Of a DNA stretch of 64,000 nt, positions 1 through 12,249 are shown piece by piece; positions within the stretch are counted from its first letter, which is position 1; every line of letters starts with the position of its first letter. The notes below the pieces were generated by a model. That model saw only the letters and a list, made by a program, of their open reading frames with translations, had not been told where the DNA came from and did not search any database. A program made the translations under genes and the position numbers. The DNA comes from Casuarina equisetifolia (lineage: Eukaryota > Streptophyta > Magnoliopsida > Fagales > Casuarinaceae), in NCBI GenBank assembly GCA_028551475.1, contig CM052358.1, positions 27,430,853 to 27,494,852 on the forward strand, given 5' to 3'.

Positions 1-1398
1 TATATGTTTGTGTCTCATAATTTTGGTCTCCACCTAAAATTGTAGCAATTCATTTATGTGACTTTCACTCGTTTTCAAAGCCTAAAAATGGTGAATTGAG
101 CACTTCTAATTGGAGTAAGATTCAATGAATTCTAATTCTTTGGATACAAAACCTTCATGTCTACTTAAGATAAACAAGTTTTAATGACTTTAAGATCATC
201 AATAAAATATTGTACTTGGAACTCAAATACTAACCAAAGGAAATGTCACATTAAAAAATTATCATAACAAAGTCACTAAGCATATGATCATTTGGTCACT
301 CAATTAAAAACGTCTTTTGTTTAAATAAATATGATTGACACAAGATTCCCTTTTGTATTAATTAGCCATTAAATCAATATACATTACTCCTATTCAAATT
401 CATTTGACTTGATAGGTATTGTTAATATAATCTTTAAAAAAAATCATTACCAATAAAGAGCTCTTCAAGACTCATTTTGATCACTCAATTAATGACAACT
501 TATGTTTAAATAAATGTAGTTGGTACAATATGACCTTTTGCATTAGTTAGGCATTAAAAAAATATTCTTTATTCCTCTTCAAAGTCATTTGAATTAAGCC
601 AGTATAGAATAATATCTATCCTTTATTAATCTAATAAAACATACTATCTATAAATAACTCTTCATGAATGAAGGTGTGTTTAAGATAACATTATACAATA
701 CAATATTTTGTATTGCTAAACTATTAATTATTATATTTTATTCTTATTTAAAGTCATGTAGCAACATCTAATATGGGTAGTATATTTTATTATCTTCAAA
801 ATAGCTCTTAATTTGCAATTCCTTATTTTTCAATACTGTCATCTTTTGTTAATTACTAAGTAACACTTATTTAATCAAAATAAACATCATAGCAGAAATC
901 ATGGATTATAAATTATCTTTTTGGAGAAAATGTGGCTGATCATTCAATTCCATTGAAAATATAAGGATTTAAAGCTTAATTATTATCTAAATCAAAACTT
1001 CAAAATCAATATGTTAAGGGGAAGAAAATCAATGACAAAAAAATACTAAGAAATTTAAATTTATTTTCCAAAAAATCATGGCTTAGTAAAAATAATGCAT
1101 TTAAGTGCTCATAGTTGAATGATTGATTTAACTAATTTATAAACAATCAATGCTTATTAAAAATAGTACACGAAATTTTTTTAAAGAAAACCAAGTTATT
1201 AGTTGGTTGTTAAAGTCTAGGTAGAAACTACTTGAAAGCTTTTTAACCATAGCAAAAGGACATCATTTAAAGCAAAAGTCATATTATTGTAAAGGCTCAT
1301 TACCTAATAAGGAGGAACTCTTAGGTAGTTTTAATTCAATCAATATTATAATAAAAATAATATGATTCATAGATTTTTACTATCCTGAGAGAAAATCT
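1..1398. other. AT-rich intergenic DNA upstream of peptide gene 1
   Basis: I find no convincing gene here. Three degenerate tandem copies of a roughly 190-base AT-rich block can be followed at about 294-410, 478-600 and 690-760. They share landmarks such as 'tttaaataaat', 'cattag' or 'attag' and 'caaagtcat' or 'caaattcat'. The rest is low-complexity A/T sequence. It is the upstream flank of the secreted-peptide gene at 1472. Confidence 0.6.
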
Positions 1399-1399
1399 T

Positions 1400-1408
1400 T
1401 ATATATAA
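1400..1408 (+). promoter_or_regulatory. TATA box of peptide gene 1
   Basis: TATATATAA lies 64 bases before the ATG at 1472. That predicts transcription starting near 1430-1440 and a short leader of 30-40 bases. The assignment rests on motif and position only. Confidence 0.5.
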
Positions 1409-1471
1409 GTATTTTATACCAATCCAAATTACACTTCAAACATTGAGAGTTTCTAGCTGAAGAGAAAATCT

Positions 1472-1828
1472 ATGGCAGCAAAATATACTAAGAGATACGT
1501 AGTGATAATGATTTTATTACTTATCCTTGTTTCGATTGAAGTGAAAGCTAATGACCTTGGCAAAACTACCATGGCATTTTTCACATGCCTTGAAGAAGAA
1601 GAAGAAGCTTGTTGGGAAGCGATAAAGCCACATGCTTTCAACAATTTTCGTTTTTGGTTGTGTATTTATCCTGGTTTTGCGAGGTGTTTGCAAGACTATG
1701 AAATAGATATTGGTATTGCATCCGTCTGTTTTAATTTATGCATTAAAAAAATCAACGAGAAAAGTGGTTTTACACCTTGTGTAAAGAATTGTCATAAAGC
1801 CCATCTCCACAATCGCAAGAATTTTTAG
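1472..1828 (+). CDS. small secreted cysteine-rich protein, family member 1
   Basis: Intact single-exon ORF of 118 residues. Residues 1-27 form a signal peptide: a basic start, a hydrophobic run (VVIMILLLILVSIEV) and a cleavage-like KAN/D. The mature part of about 90 residues has eight cysteines spaced C-X7-C-X16-C-X7-C-X13-C-X3-C-X12-C-X3-C, an acidic EEEEE stretch before the second cysteine and a basic, histidine-rich tail. The signal peptide closely resembles those at 33278 and 57347 (MA.K....VV.MI, then an AND motif), and the 5th to 8th cysteines keep the same spacing. So the three are homologous although the mature parts have diverged strongly. A TATA box lies upstream and AATAAA is at 1951. 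Product probably exported. Function unknown; the paired C-X3-C motifs resemble plant alpha-hairpinins, and a thionin-like role is possible. I cannot name the family with certainty. Confidence 0.75.
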   Translation: MAAKYTKRYVVIMILLLILVSIEVKANDLGKTTMAFFTCLEEEEEACWEAIKPHAFNNFRFWLCIYPGFARCLQDYEIDIGIASVCFNLCIKKINEKSGFTPCVKNCHKAHLHNRKNF

Positions 1829-1950
1829 GTCTCTCAATGCAAGACACATAAGCTCCAAATCTACATGTGGTAAGAGTTGCTTGACTTTTCACTTTTTATT
1901 GTTTTCTTTATTGTAAGAATTAAGAGGTGTATAAATGTCTATTAATGTCT

Positions 1951-1956
1951 AATAAA
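1951..1956 (+). terminator. possible polyadenylation signal of peptide gene 1
   Basis: AATAAA occurs 123 bases after the stop codon of the peptide gene at 1472-1828, a normal distance for a plant 3' UTR. In DNA this AT-rich the hexamer also arises by chance. Confidence 0.35.
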
Positions 1957-1959
1957 TAC

Positions 1960-3950
1960 TTATTTCTCTTTTAAAAATCCTAAGCGAAATTTTTTTTAAT
2001 AGTCATCTTTATAGAGTATCAATTAAAAAACAATTCTAAGAATAATTTACGTTTATTCATTATAAAATGTTGAAATTTGTTCTTTTAGCATTAATCTTCA
2101 CTTGTACTTTAATTTGATGCCAACAACTTCTAGGACATTATTTCGTAATTTTGTGAATGTCTTTCATGCCTACAATGTTTACATAGAAAGAATGATTTGT
2201 AGAAACATGTGAGATGACTAACTTTGAATAGACTACTTTATGATAGATACACATGATTACTTAATGGTTATGGGTACTCAATAGTCATGTATGTGTATTT
2301 GAACCACAATTACAATAAGTTTTCATGTTTACTTACTCATCTTTTGCATATCAAAGTTACTTGAATGATGATGTTATTCTTCCATTCATTTGATAACAAG
2401 TATGCATTTCCTTTTTTTTAATAATCAATAAATGTTTTTATGGATCTTCTTAATTATGGCCCCTTAATGTTTCAGACTTCAATTGGAAGCTGCTCAAGGC
2501 TAATAGGGGAATGAGACTTGCTTGTTGTCTTTTATTAATTGTCCATTGTCTTCAATAATGTGTTTTATATTTTTAGAATAATATACATAAGGATATCATG
2601 CTATTTATTTAGAGTTCCCATATCACTAGACCTGATATGGTTGCATGTTTATGCTTTTATTTTTAGTCAATTAAACCCGAAGGCTTGAAATTGCTATAGC
2701 TTGATATTTGAAATTTATGTAAAAGTTGTTGATCTCTTTTTATTGTATTTCTAATGTGCATGCAATTTAACACAATATATGATGTCTAGTCCTAGAAAGT
2801 TTTAGAAGCCTGTCAAATCTCAATACTACCCATACACATGCCAATATTGTTATTACAAGATGGATCACTTGTTGCTTCAAAAAAAAAGTTAGGCTTTTAG
2901 CTCTTACAAAATAGACTACATAATAGTTTATATTATTAGCAAATATGGATATCCTCAATTGGTATCCATTACATTATAATTATTTTAAATAAGATTCTAG
3001 TGTTAAAGCATAATGTTCCAATTTTGAAGCCAAAGACCTCGCTAACTTTCTTAACTATGCCATACAACTTAAATGGACCAATTTACTTCTCTTGCAAAAC
3101 AAAGATATAAATACGTTAAATTTTTTTTTTTTTGAGGCATTTAGGATAGAAAAGGAAAATGAAGCTTAAATAACCTATAGGAAGTGCCCAAGATGATTTA
3201 TTATAAAAGACAATTTCAAAAGATATCTCATGAATAGAAGGAATATGTATGATGCCTTAAAAAAACTAGAAAAATGAGAGATTTAGACAATAATGTAATG
3301 ATATGCATTCCATTTCTTCTTCTAACAAGTACAAAAACTTGCGAGGAGAAGATGAATTAAATTTTACTAAGACACTTGATTGATGTAGGTTGGAATGATT
3401 TGGAGTAAAGGAAAGTCAACAAGGATAAAGAAAGAGAAATAGTCTACTTGATATTTATTTCAAAATTTAGACATTTATCAAAATTTCTGTCTCAAATAAA
3501 ATATAATATGAGAAAATCAACTTATGATCATTATGGTCATTCTATTTAAAGTTACCATTCACAAACCATTCCTATTCGAATAAAAAATTTCTTACAATAA
3601 AATTATATTATATAGCATCAGACTAATACAAAAGGAGGATTACAGCTCTGAAAACTATTTTTTCTTTTTCTTGTTACAATCCTTAGAGTTATTACGAGCC
3701 ACAAAAAGCTTAAGCTATTTATAAACATTTAGGTTTGCTAGCCATGTTACTCAAGCACTTCCTTTTGTAACATGTATTAACAACTCCACTTCAAGCAATG
3801 TCAAACCTATAACCTACTTTGATACTAATTATTAAGATCCTCAATTGTTACTATTAAAATAAAAGTTTAAGTTATTAATTATAACAAGTGGTATATTTGT
3901 TAACATTCTAACTATGCTAACATAAGCTTTATGCCCATATCACTAATGCA
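1960..3950. other. AT-rich intergenic DNA, no gene seen
   Basis: Both strands break up into short frames, and none has domain-like content. The minus strand around 3030-3110 gives a short stretch that could be a worn retroelement pol fragment, but it is too short and too interrupted to name. A poly-T run lies at 3121-3132. Confidence 0.5.
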
Positions 3951-3959
3951 ACCCCCTCT

Positions 3960-5100
3960 ACAATAAGTAACATATTTTCTCCTCCAGAGGCGCAGCCCAC
4001 TCGCCTTCAGGAAGAATGCAAATCTTTTTATGAGCAACGACGTTTCCCACTTATGCCTCCACGAGGAAACAGGGGTCTTCCTCTTTGCCTTTTTCGATTA
4101 CCACCATACCAACCCATCCACTCTTGTTCAATTCCTTGTGAAAACGCCAACCAACCAATCTAAGTGGTCTTTCTTAGCCACAAACACCAACACCCTCTCA
4201 AGCCAAAGCCTAACCAAATCCTTTGGAGCCGATTCCAGCTTACGATCTTTCAGTCCACAATTTTTGTGGATTACGGAAAATGTTCCCTTCAGCAAGAAAA
4301 TCTCTAAAACTGAGTATGATCATTCAACCAATTGGTCCATTACACACCTGGAAGAATCCTCGCAACAAGCTAGGATTTGACGCTCTAGGGCAAGCCAATA
4401 TTCAACTTACATACGGATGCCTTCAGCCTTGGCTGCCAATATATTGACGTGGTTGTGTGGGAGTGCATTGAAACAATAGGATGGGAGTTTTCAGGTCGAA
4501 TTATTGACTTCCGATGGGAAAGTAAGGATAGACATATTAGTTTTTTGGGGAGGAGGTCCGTGTGAAGAATGATGCAATGCTAGCAATGAGGCTCATGAGG
4601 TGGAGAACCCTTTAGAGATGACCCATGTGGAGGACGAGGAGGTGCCTGACTGCGCGACAACTCAAAAACTGGATAGTGAAAAAAACTCAGCAACCTGAGA
4701 CACGTACAGCTGAAGTAGTGGAGGATTCAGGAACTCCAAAGACGAAAGCCAATTTTGACGCTGGGTTTTGTGATTGTAATCACTCTGAAGTAATGGCTCC
4801 ATTCTTAGCGATAGCAATTGTCCTCGAACTATGAATTATGAGGTTGATTCCTCATTCACACCACAGATTCTTGCAAGGCAGCAAGTAAGGGTTCGAAAGA
4901 AAAAAAGGAAGAAGCAGCTTTGAAGGTTCATGGTAAGTGTTTTTATGCTAAGCCCTTTGTACGCCGCAAAATGACGCGGCAACATTATGCAATTAGCCGC
5001 AAAGGGGTGCCTAAAAAGGCTTGTATGCAGCTTGTTTGTTTATATAGAATCATGGGTGGTGCTTCTAATTTTAGCTCGGACTATGCCCCCATAAACTAGC
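3960..5100 (+). other. repeat-derived sequence, not identified
   Basis: This stretch is richer in G+C than the DNA to its left and gives short open frames on the + strand (4030-4380, 4223-4447, 4625-4834). None shows a domain I know. A lysine/arginine-rich patch near 4890-4920 and the change in composition suggest the worn interior of a repeat, but I cannot assign a family. It leads directly into the LTR-like sequence below. Confidence 0.3.
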
Positions 5101-5898
5101 TGTGATGTAACTTACCTTTATTTTGATTTAGATGTTTTGGAAACCCTTTTGGGTGCACGTGATGTTTTATCCCCTGGTGAGGGACATGCAAAGTTTAGGT
5201 TTAAGTCCTGTCTTTTCTATTTTGTATCGAATTTATATTATATAAATAAAGATAAGGGTACCGACCCTATTTATTTTTTAAAAAATTATAACCTCTTTTC
5301 TGGGCTTTTATCTTTCCATACCCTGACAGAAAAGGTTTCCATTAAACCGCCCAAGCCAGTTTCATATTCATACTTGCTTCGGCCCCAACCGAGCAGGCGG
5401 ATCATGAGAAATGCTACCTCCAGCACTGATCGACATGATCATTTGCAACAGTCTTCAACTCCAACCACATTAGCTTCTAGCTCATACAACAGTGGCTAAT
5501 TCTAAGGCGCTAAAGTGGAACTACGTAGCTAGGGAATCGTCTTTTGATTGTACTCCTTAGCTTCTATCTTAGTCATTTTACGCCTTTTCTTTATGCGTTT
5601 TGTAACAAGCAAGAACCGAGTGCGTTACTCTTGGGGGAAGAAGGGGATAAAAGTGGGAAAAGGCCATTCATTCGATTAGAACTATTTTTCTAGAAAGTAC
5701 TCTTTCTTTAGGAGGTTTGAGTTCCCTCATATTGAACTCGTTCTTGAATTCTATTGAAAGATTTCCTTTCCATTTGTTAAGATTGGTAGGAAATCTAAGT
5801 CTACAAGGCAAAATTGCTCCGATTTTAGCCTTGTCTCTTCTCATCCTCTTACTCGATCATTGGTGAGAGAGAGAATCCTGAGTTGGTGGACCGCTGCA
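5100..5898 (+). repeat. Ty3/gypsy 5' LTR-like sequence (approximate left edge)
   Basis: The stretch ends in CA at 5897-5898, three bases before a primer-binding site, and is followed by a gag start, so at least its right part should be the 5' LTR of the gypsy fragment that follows. The left edge is not resolved. A block at about 5290-5440 recurs, diverged, at 58300-58450. Confidence 0.45.
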
Positions 5899-5901
5899 AA
5901 T

Positions 5902-5913
5902 TGGTACCAAAGC
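5902..5913 (+). other. primer-binding site of Ty3/gypsy fragment
   Basis: TGGTACCAAAGC closely resembles the initiator-methionine tRNA primer site common to plant LTR retroelements (TGGTATCAGAGC). It sits just after the CA that should end the LTR and just before the gag start at 5919. Confidence 0.55.
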
Positions 5914-5918
5914 CAAAT

Positions 5919-6410
5919 ATGGCGGCAAACGAAAATCGAGGGATCTTGATCTAGATCGGAAGCTCGATTCACTTTTGGAGACTATGCAGCAACTCTTTTC
6001 GGCATTAAATGCCAAAATTGATAATGTTGCCACCAGAATTGAACCTGTAAAAGAATCGGGTGAGACTTTGACTACACTGGTAGGGCAAACTAAAAGCAAT
6101 ACTAACGGAAGACATACTCAAGGGCATATTCAAGCTTGAACTATTCGTCTTGAATTTCCAAAGTATGATGGATCCTTTGATCCAACTTCTTGGATTGATC
6201 GTGCAGTCGAGTTCTTCGACTATCATGATACTCCTAAAGAAGATCAAGTACAAATTGCTTCATGGCACCTAGATAGGAAGCTCAGGTGGTTTACCAGCTA
6301 ATGCGTTAGGAAAGCAAGGGGAAAGAAATTGTGTGGGATGCTTTGATTGAAGAACTGATGAAGCAATTTGGACCAACATTGTTCAAGGACCACTTCAGTG
6401 AGCTTACTAC
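5919..6410 (+). mobile_element. Ty3/gypsy gag fragment (fossil), cut by the gap
   Basis: The + strand encodes a recognisable plant Ty3/gypsy Gag segment. The RLEFPKYDGS motif (about 6140-6170) is followed by W-I-D-R-A and by F-F-D-Y-H-D-T-P with V-Q-I-A-S (about 6190-6265), the usual start of the retrotransposon gag domain. The element is broken and its continuation falls into the N run, so no protease or polymerase is visible. It is a separate element from the copia sequence beginning near 7780. Confidence 0.7.
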
Positions 6411-6910
6411 NNNNNNNNNNNNNNNNNNNNNNNNNNNNNNNNNNNNNNNNNNNNNNNNNNNNNNNNNNNNNNNNNNNNNNNNNNNNNNNNNNNNNNNNNN
6501 NNNNNNNNNNNNNNNNNNNNNNNNNNNNNNNNNNNNNNNNNNNNNNNNNNNNNNNNNNNNNNNNNNNNNNNNNNNNNNNNNNNNNNNNNNNNNNNNNNNN
6601 NNNNNNNNNNNNNNNNNNNNNNNNNNNNNNNNNNNNNNNNNNNNNNNNNNNNNNNNNNNNNNNNNNNNNNNNNNNNNNNNNNNNNNNNNNNNNNNNNNNN
6701 NNNNNNNNNNNNNNNNNNNNNNNNNNNNNNNNNNNNNNNNNNNNNNNNNNNNNNNNNNNNNNNNNNNNNNNNNNNNNNNNNNNNNNNNNNNNNNNNNNNN
6801 NNNNNNNNNNNNNNNNNNNNNNNNNNNNNNNNNNNNNNNNNNNNNNNNNNNNNNNNNNNNNNNNNNNNNNNNNNNNNNNNNNNNNNNNNNNNNNNNNNNN
6901 NNNNNNNNNN
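6411..6910. other. assembly gap (500 N)
   Basis: Exactly 500 consecutive N, a placeholder length used by assemblers, so the true size is unknown. Reading frames drawn across it are meaningless. Confidence 0.99.
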
Positions 6911-7779
6911 GCCACAAATAACATGGTATATGTCTATTCACATTTAATTCATGGTTATATATTATAAGAAGTAATTGCATATTATTACCTTTCAGTCTCT
7001 AACATGCACATCAAATCATTCAAGTGGTGGCCAATCACTTAAAAGCATTAAGCATAATAATATATAACTCACATAAATAAACTATCTTGCAAAACATAAA
7101 AACTTATAGGATTCACATCATCATAGTTAGGCTACATCTTCGCTCTAAAAAAGAAGTTTAGAACATAATGAAATAATGAGGAAGAACAATAATAAGAAAC
7201 AAAGAAGGCATCTTGAATCCAAGAACAAGAAGTCTGTCACCCTTTTTGTCTTCTCTTCAAGAGATCTTGAATTCTTGGCCTCTCTCTTGAGTTGTGCTCA
7301 ATTTCCTCCTTGGTTTCAGTGGCAACTTCTTTTCTCTCTTGCTTCCCCCTCTCTTCTATGCAGGGCTCCTCCTTTATATAGGGTATGGGATCTAGAACTT
7401 TCTCCTTATCCTAATAGCATTGGGTTTTAGATTCCCAATACAATTGGGTTTTAGACTTCTATATTAATTAGGCTTTGGACTCCTAATAGGACTAAGTTTT
7501 CTAATTATTTAAAAAAAATAACAATAAAAATCTAATAACAATTATCCAAAGCCCAAGCCCAAGCCCATCTTGATTTCCTTCACCTTGATAATTTGACCAT
7601 CTTCTGCCATATAATAAGTACCAGGTTCTCCATGCTTGTTCTTTTTCTTCATGCCTCCTTATGTTACATAAACAAGACAAATTTAAGTAAATAAAGAGGA
7701 ATTCAAATATTTTCTCACAAACATTAGAGAATTTATTATTTAAATTAGGTAAAATAACTCTATAAAAATAGAGTTATCA
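6911..7779 (-). repeat. probable LTR of a gypsy-type element, minus strand
   Basis: Read on the minus strand, the segment begins with TGATAACTC at 7779, carries a strong promoter-like CCCTATATAAAGGAGGAG at about 7367-7384, and then a leader-like region toward the gap. This is the layout of a plant LTR. The right edge cuts directly into the gag of the copia fossil at about 7780, so it most likely inserted there or marks a rearrangement. The left edge and partner LTR are hidden by the gap. It could be a solo LTR. Confidence 0.4.
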
Positions 7780-10700
7780 GAACTCCACTTGATAAGCATC
7801 TAGATGAGTTTAATAAAGTTGTTTTGGATTTGCAAAATATAGATGTTAAAGTGGATGATGAAGATCAAACACTTATTTTGTTATGTTCTTTGACTAAATC
7901 CTATGATCATTTGGTTACCACATTGTTGTATGGCCGAGACACTATTTCCATGGAGGAAGTGAAGGCTTTTTTGAACTCAACTGAGTTGAGGAAGAGGGTG
8001 TTTGAGGAGTTTGACGACTCCAATGTTTCTGGATTGGTGGTAAAAGGAAGATCTAGTAGGAGAGGACAACAAACTAGCAAGCATTCAAGCAGTCGAGGCA
8101 AGTCCAAATCAAAGTCCATAACCAAAAAGGTGAAGTGCTATCATTGTCATGAAGAAGGACATTTCAGGAGAGATTGCCCTGAAAGAAAATGAAGAAAAGA
8201 CAAGGGTAAGAAAGCAACTTCAGAGGGTGAAAAGTCTGTAACAGTAGCTGAAGAAGAAGATTCAGATGCAACCTCAGTTTTGAATGTTTCAAAGAATTCT
8301 TCTAGTGATAACTGGGTGTTAGATTCAACTTGTTCATTTCATATGTTACCACACAGGGAATGGTTTGTAGACTATCAAGCATTGAGAGGTGGAAAGGTGC
8401 TTATAGGGAACAATATGGCATGCAAGGGGGTTGGCATAGGGTCAGTTCAGATTGAAATACATGATGGACTGGTGAGAACACTAAAAAAGGTAAGATATAT
8501 TCCTGAATTGAAATGGAATTTGATTTTTCTTGGTACTCTTGAGGCAAATGGTTGTGAATGGAAAGCCAAGAATGGTATCTTGAAAGTTCTTAAAGGGGCT
8601 CTTGTTTTAATGAAAGGTATCAGATGTAATGGGTTGTATTTGCTTAAAGGAAACATTATTACAGGTGGAGCAGCAGTTTTCTACTTCAAAGTCAGAAAAG
8701 GAGAAACACCAAGTTATGGCATATGAGGCTTGGGCATATAAGTGAAAGAGGCATGGTGATACTTAGTAAACAAGGTCTTCTTGGTCGTAAAAGGTTGAGC
8801 AAGATAGACTTTTGTGAGCACTACTTATATGGTAAGCAAACACGATTGAAGTTTAACATTACAGTCCATAGAACAAAGGGCACATTGGATTACATTCATT
8901 TAGATTTATGGGGGCCAGCTCGTGTTTCTTCCATAGGAGGAGCAAGGTACATGCTAACACTCATAGATGACTTTTCAAGAAAAGTTTGGGTATACTTCTC
9001 GAAGCACAAAGTTGAAGTATTTAGAAAGTTTGCGCAATGGAAGACTTTGATAGAGAAGCAAACTGGTAGACAAGTCAAGAGGTTCAGAACTGATAATGGC
9101 ATGGAGTTTTGCAACCAAGAGTTTGAAGATTATTGTAAGAAAGAAGGTATAGCAAGGCATCGCATTGTTGTACACACACCACAACAAAATGGTGTGGCAG
9201 AGAGGATGAACAAAACCATCGTGGAAAAGGCAAGGTGTATGTTGTCTACTGTAGGATTGACAAAAAGATTTTGGGCTAAAGCAATGAATATAGCTTGTTA
9301 CTTGATCAATAGATCACCATCTACAGCCCTTAATTGCAAAACACCTGAAGAAGTATGGAGTGGAAGACTTGCTGATTACTCAAATTTAAAGATCTTCGGC
9401 TGTCTAGCATATGTACATGTTCAAGAAGGTAAACTTGAAACAAGATCCAGAAGATGCATTTTCTTAGGATATGCAGATGGTGTGAAGGGAAATAGATTAT
9501 GGTTTTCTAATGGGAGAACTTCCAAGTTTCTAATCAGTCATGATGTTATCTTTGATGAAATGCCAATGATAAAAGAAAAGATGGAGTAACAGAAGTCAAA
9601 AGCTGTCAAGGATGCTAAGGAAAAGGTGGAGGTTGAACTTGATTCAAAGGTATCCAAAATTACCTCAGAAAGTCCTAGTGATGTGAGCACTTCAGATATA
9701 GAGGAAGTTGTCACAGAAAGAGCTCACTCAGAACCTCAACAAACAGAACTAGAGCACTCACCATCAGTAAGACAATGAGTACAAAAGTATGTTATGGCAA
9801 GAGATAGGGAAAGAAGAGAGATTAAAACTCCTCAAAGGTATGGCTTTGGTGATTTGGTGGCATATGCACTCATTACAGCTGTGGAGATTAACTTGAATCA
9901 AGAACCAGAAACCTACAAAAAAGTAATAGAAAGTCCAAATTTTGATAAATGGATGGCTGCAATGCAGGAAGAGATGAACTCATTGCTGAAGAGCAAGACC
10001 TGGGAGCTTGTTGAACTAGCTCCAGGTAAAAGAGTTGTAAGTTGCAAATGGATATTCAAAAGAAAAGAAGGCATACCAGGAAGCGAAGAAGGAAGATACA
10101 AGGCTCGAGTGGTAGCTAAAGGCTTTACACAAAAGGAGGGCATAGACTTCACTAAGATTTTTTCACTTGTGGTAAAGCATTCTTCTATTCGTATATTATT
10201 ATCTTTTGTTGCCTTATTTGACTTGGAATTGCAGCAACTTGATGTGAAGACAACTTCTTAAATGGAGAGTTGGAGGAGGAGATCTATATGAAGCAACCGA
10301 GAAGGTTTTGTGAATCAAACGAAAAAGAATCATGTATGCAAGTTACAAAGATCGTTGTATGGTTTGAAGCAATCTCCAAGACAGTGGTATAAGAGATTTG
10401 ATGCATTCATGATCAAGCATGGGTATTGTAGAAGCTCCTATGACAGTTGTGTTTATTAGAGGCAAACGGTTGATGGCTCTAGCATATATCTACTTATCTA
10501 TGTAAATGATATGCTTATTGCAGCAAGAAACTCAACGAAAATCAAAGAGCTCAAGTCTTTATTGAATAAAGAATTTGAGATGAAAAACCTTGGAGCTACA
10601 AAGAAGATACTTGGAATGGAGATTAACCATGATAGATGTAGAGGAACTGTGAAGCTCACTCAAAAGAGATATATTGAGACGATACTTCAATGGTTCAATA

Positions 10701-12162
10701 TGGATGATGCAAAACCTGTAAGTACTCCTTAGCTACACACTTTAAGTTATCTAGGGATTTATCTCCAAATTCTGAAGAGGAAGAGGAAACTATGGAAAAT
10801 GTTCCTTATTCTAGTGCAGTAGGTAGCATTATGTATGCTATGGTGTGTACAAGACCTGATTTATGCCATGCTATGAGTCTAGTGAGTAGATTCATGAGTG
10901 CTCCTGGGAAAGGTCACTAGTTGGCAGTAAAATGGATCTTGAGATATTTAAAGGGAACATCTGACTATGGCTTGATGTTTAACAAAGATGGAGAGAAGAA
11001 AGTTGTGGGTTATGTTGACTCAGATTACGTTGGAGACCTTGATGATAGAAGGTCACTTTCAGGTTATGTATTTGTCTTGGCAGGTGGAGCAATCAGTTGG
11101 AAAGCCACATTGCAACCCACAGTGGCTTTGTCTTCAACGGAAGCTGAGTACATGGCTGTTGTTGAAGGGATCAAAGAAGTTATTTAGCTACAAGAATTGG
11201 TGATAGAGTTAGGAGTAAAGCAAGAGAAGAATGAAATCTTTTGTGATAGTCAAAGTGCCATTCATCTCACAAAAGATAAGCGGCATCATGAAAAGTCCAA
11301 GCACATTGATATTAAATATCACTTTATAAAAGAGATTGTATCTGGAGGAAAGGTAAAGGTGTTGAAGATATTAACTTTGTGTAACCCTGCTGACATGCTC
11401 ACTAAGGTGATCCCTACTATCAAGTTCAATAATTGTATGGACTTGATAGGTTTGTGCAATGATGAATGAAGATGCTGAAATGGTAAAGCTAAGGAGAGTT
11501 ATGAAGATACTACTTGCTAATTATTCACCAAGGTGGAGAATTGTTAGACATGGCTCATAATTAGCACATTTCCAACTCGTTTTATTTCTCTTTACCTTAT
11601 CATACATGGTTAGTGGGATATGGGGAGTTTCTTTCTCAACCACTAACACCTCCTCCTATTCTCAAGGGAAGAGTGGTTACACGTGGGAGCAGTTTTGAAT
11701 TTTGAAACCGAAAAAAAAGGTGCTTTGATCGGAAAAGCATAGTGAGACACAAGAAAAAGAGATATAGAGAATAGAGAATAGAGAAAGAGAGGGTGTGTGA
11801 GAGATAAACACCAAGAAAGAGTTGTGCGGCCAGATTTGTGTAAATCTGAGTACAGATTGCAGTGCGGTTTTCAGTGCAGTGCAGATTGGTGTACGGTGTG
11901 TACAGAACAGTGAAGAAGAGAAGGAAATCTATAAGCCATTCTTGTATAACTCTTGTGCACTTCCTTGTATCCTTAAAGGAGTGATTGAAGAATGTGTTTG
12001 GTAGATAATTCCTGTGAGAACTTCTATATTGTTGATTGAAGAAGAAAGAAATCTCTCCTAGCTTTACCCATGGATGTAGGTAATTATTGGCCGAACCACG
12101 TAAATTTGTGTGTTCTCTTGTGTGATTTTATATTTCCCATTTAATTCTACATTTAACCAACA
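7780..12162 (+). mobile_element. Ty1/copia element 1, fossil lacking its 5' end
   Basis: Domains follow in copia order on the + strand: gag (about 7780-8190, with zinc knuckle CYHCHEEGHFRRDC), protease (about 8310-8420), pre-integrase and integrase (about 8560-9590, with TDNG and the QQNGVAER motif), reverse transcriptase (about 9880-10740) and RNase H (about 10920-11470, with STEAEYMA and SKHIDIKYHF). A polypurine tract and 3' LTR follow. The 5' LTR and the start of gag are missing at the junction with the minus-strand LTR. The element is broken in several places and is inactive as it stands. Without a 5' LTR its age cannot be read from LTR divergence. Confidence 0.9.
11542..12162 (+). repeat. 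3' LTR of copia element 1
   Basis: The LTR starts with TGTTAGACAT directly after the purine-rich AAGGTGGAGAAT and ends at a CAACA near 12162, giving about 621 bp. The right edge is less certain than the left. A purine-rich leader (GAGAATAGAGAAAGAGAGGG) lies around 11765-11795. Confidence 0.7.
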
Positions 12163-12249
12163 TCCGAAACAATATCTTAAGCTTGAAGAAAAGTCTGTTT
12201 GATAATTAATTTTGGCTTAATTAGAACACATCACTTATATTCTTGCTAC

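Noticed and set aside
4030-4834. Three overlapping + strand frames as a possible host gene
   Set aside because: They are short, overlap in different frames, show no domain and lie in repeat-like DNA next to an LTR.
6298-6980. Open frames of about 200 codons on both strands
   Set aside because: They are created by translating the N run and contain almost no real sequence.
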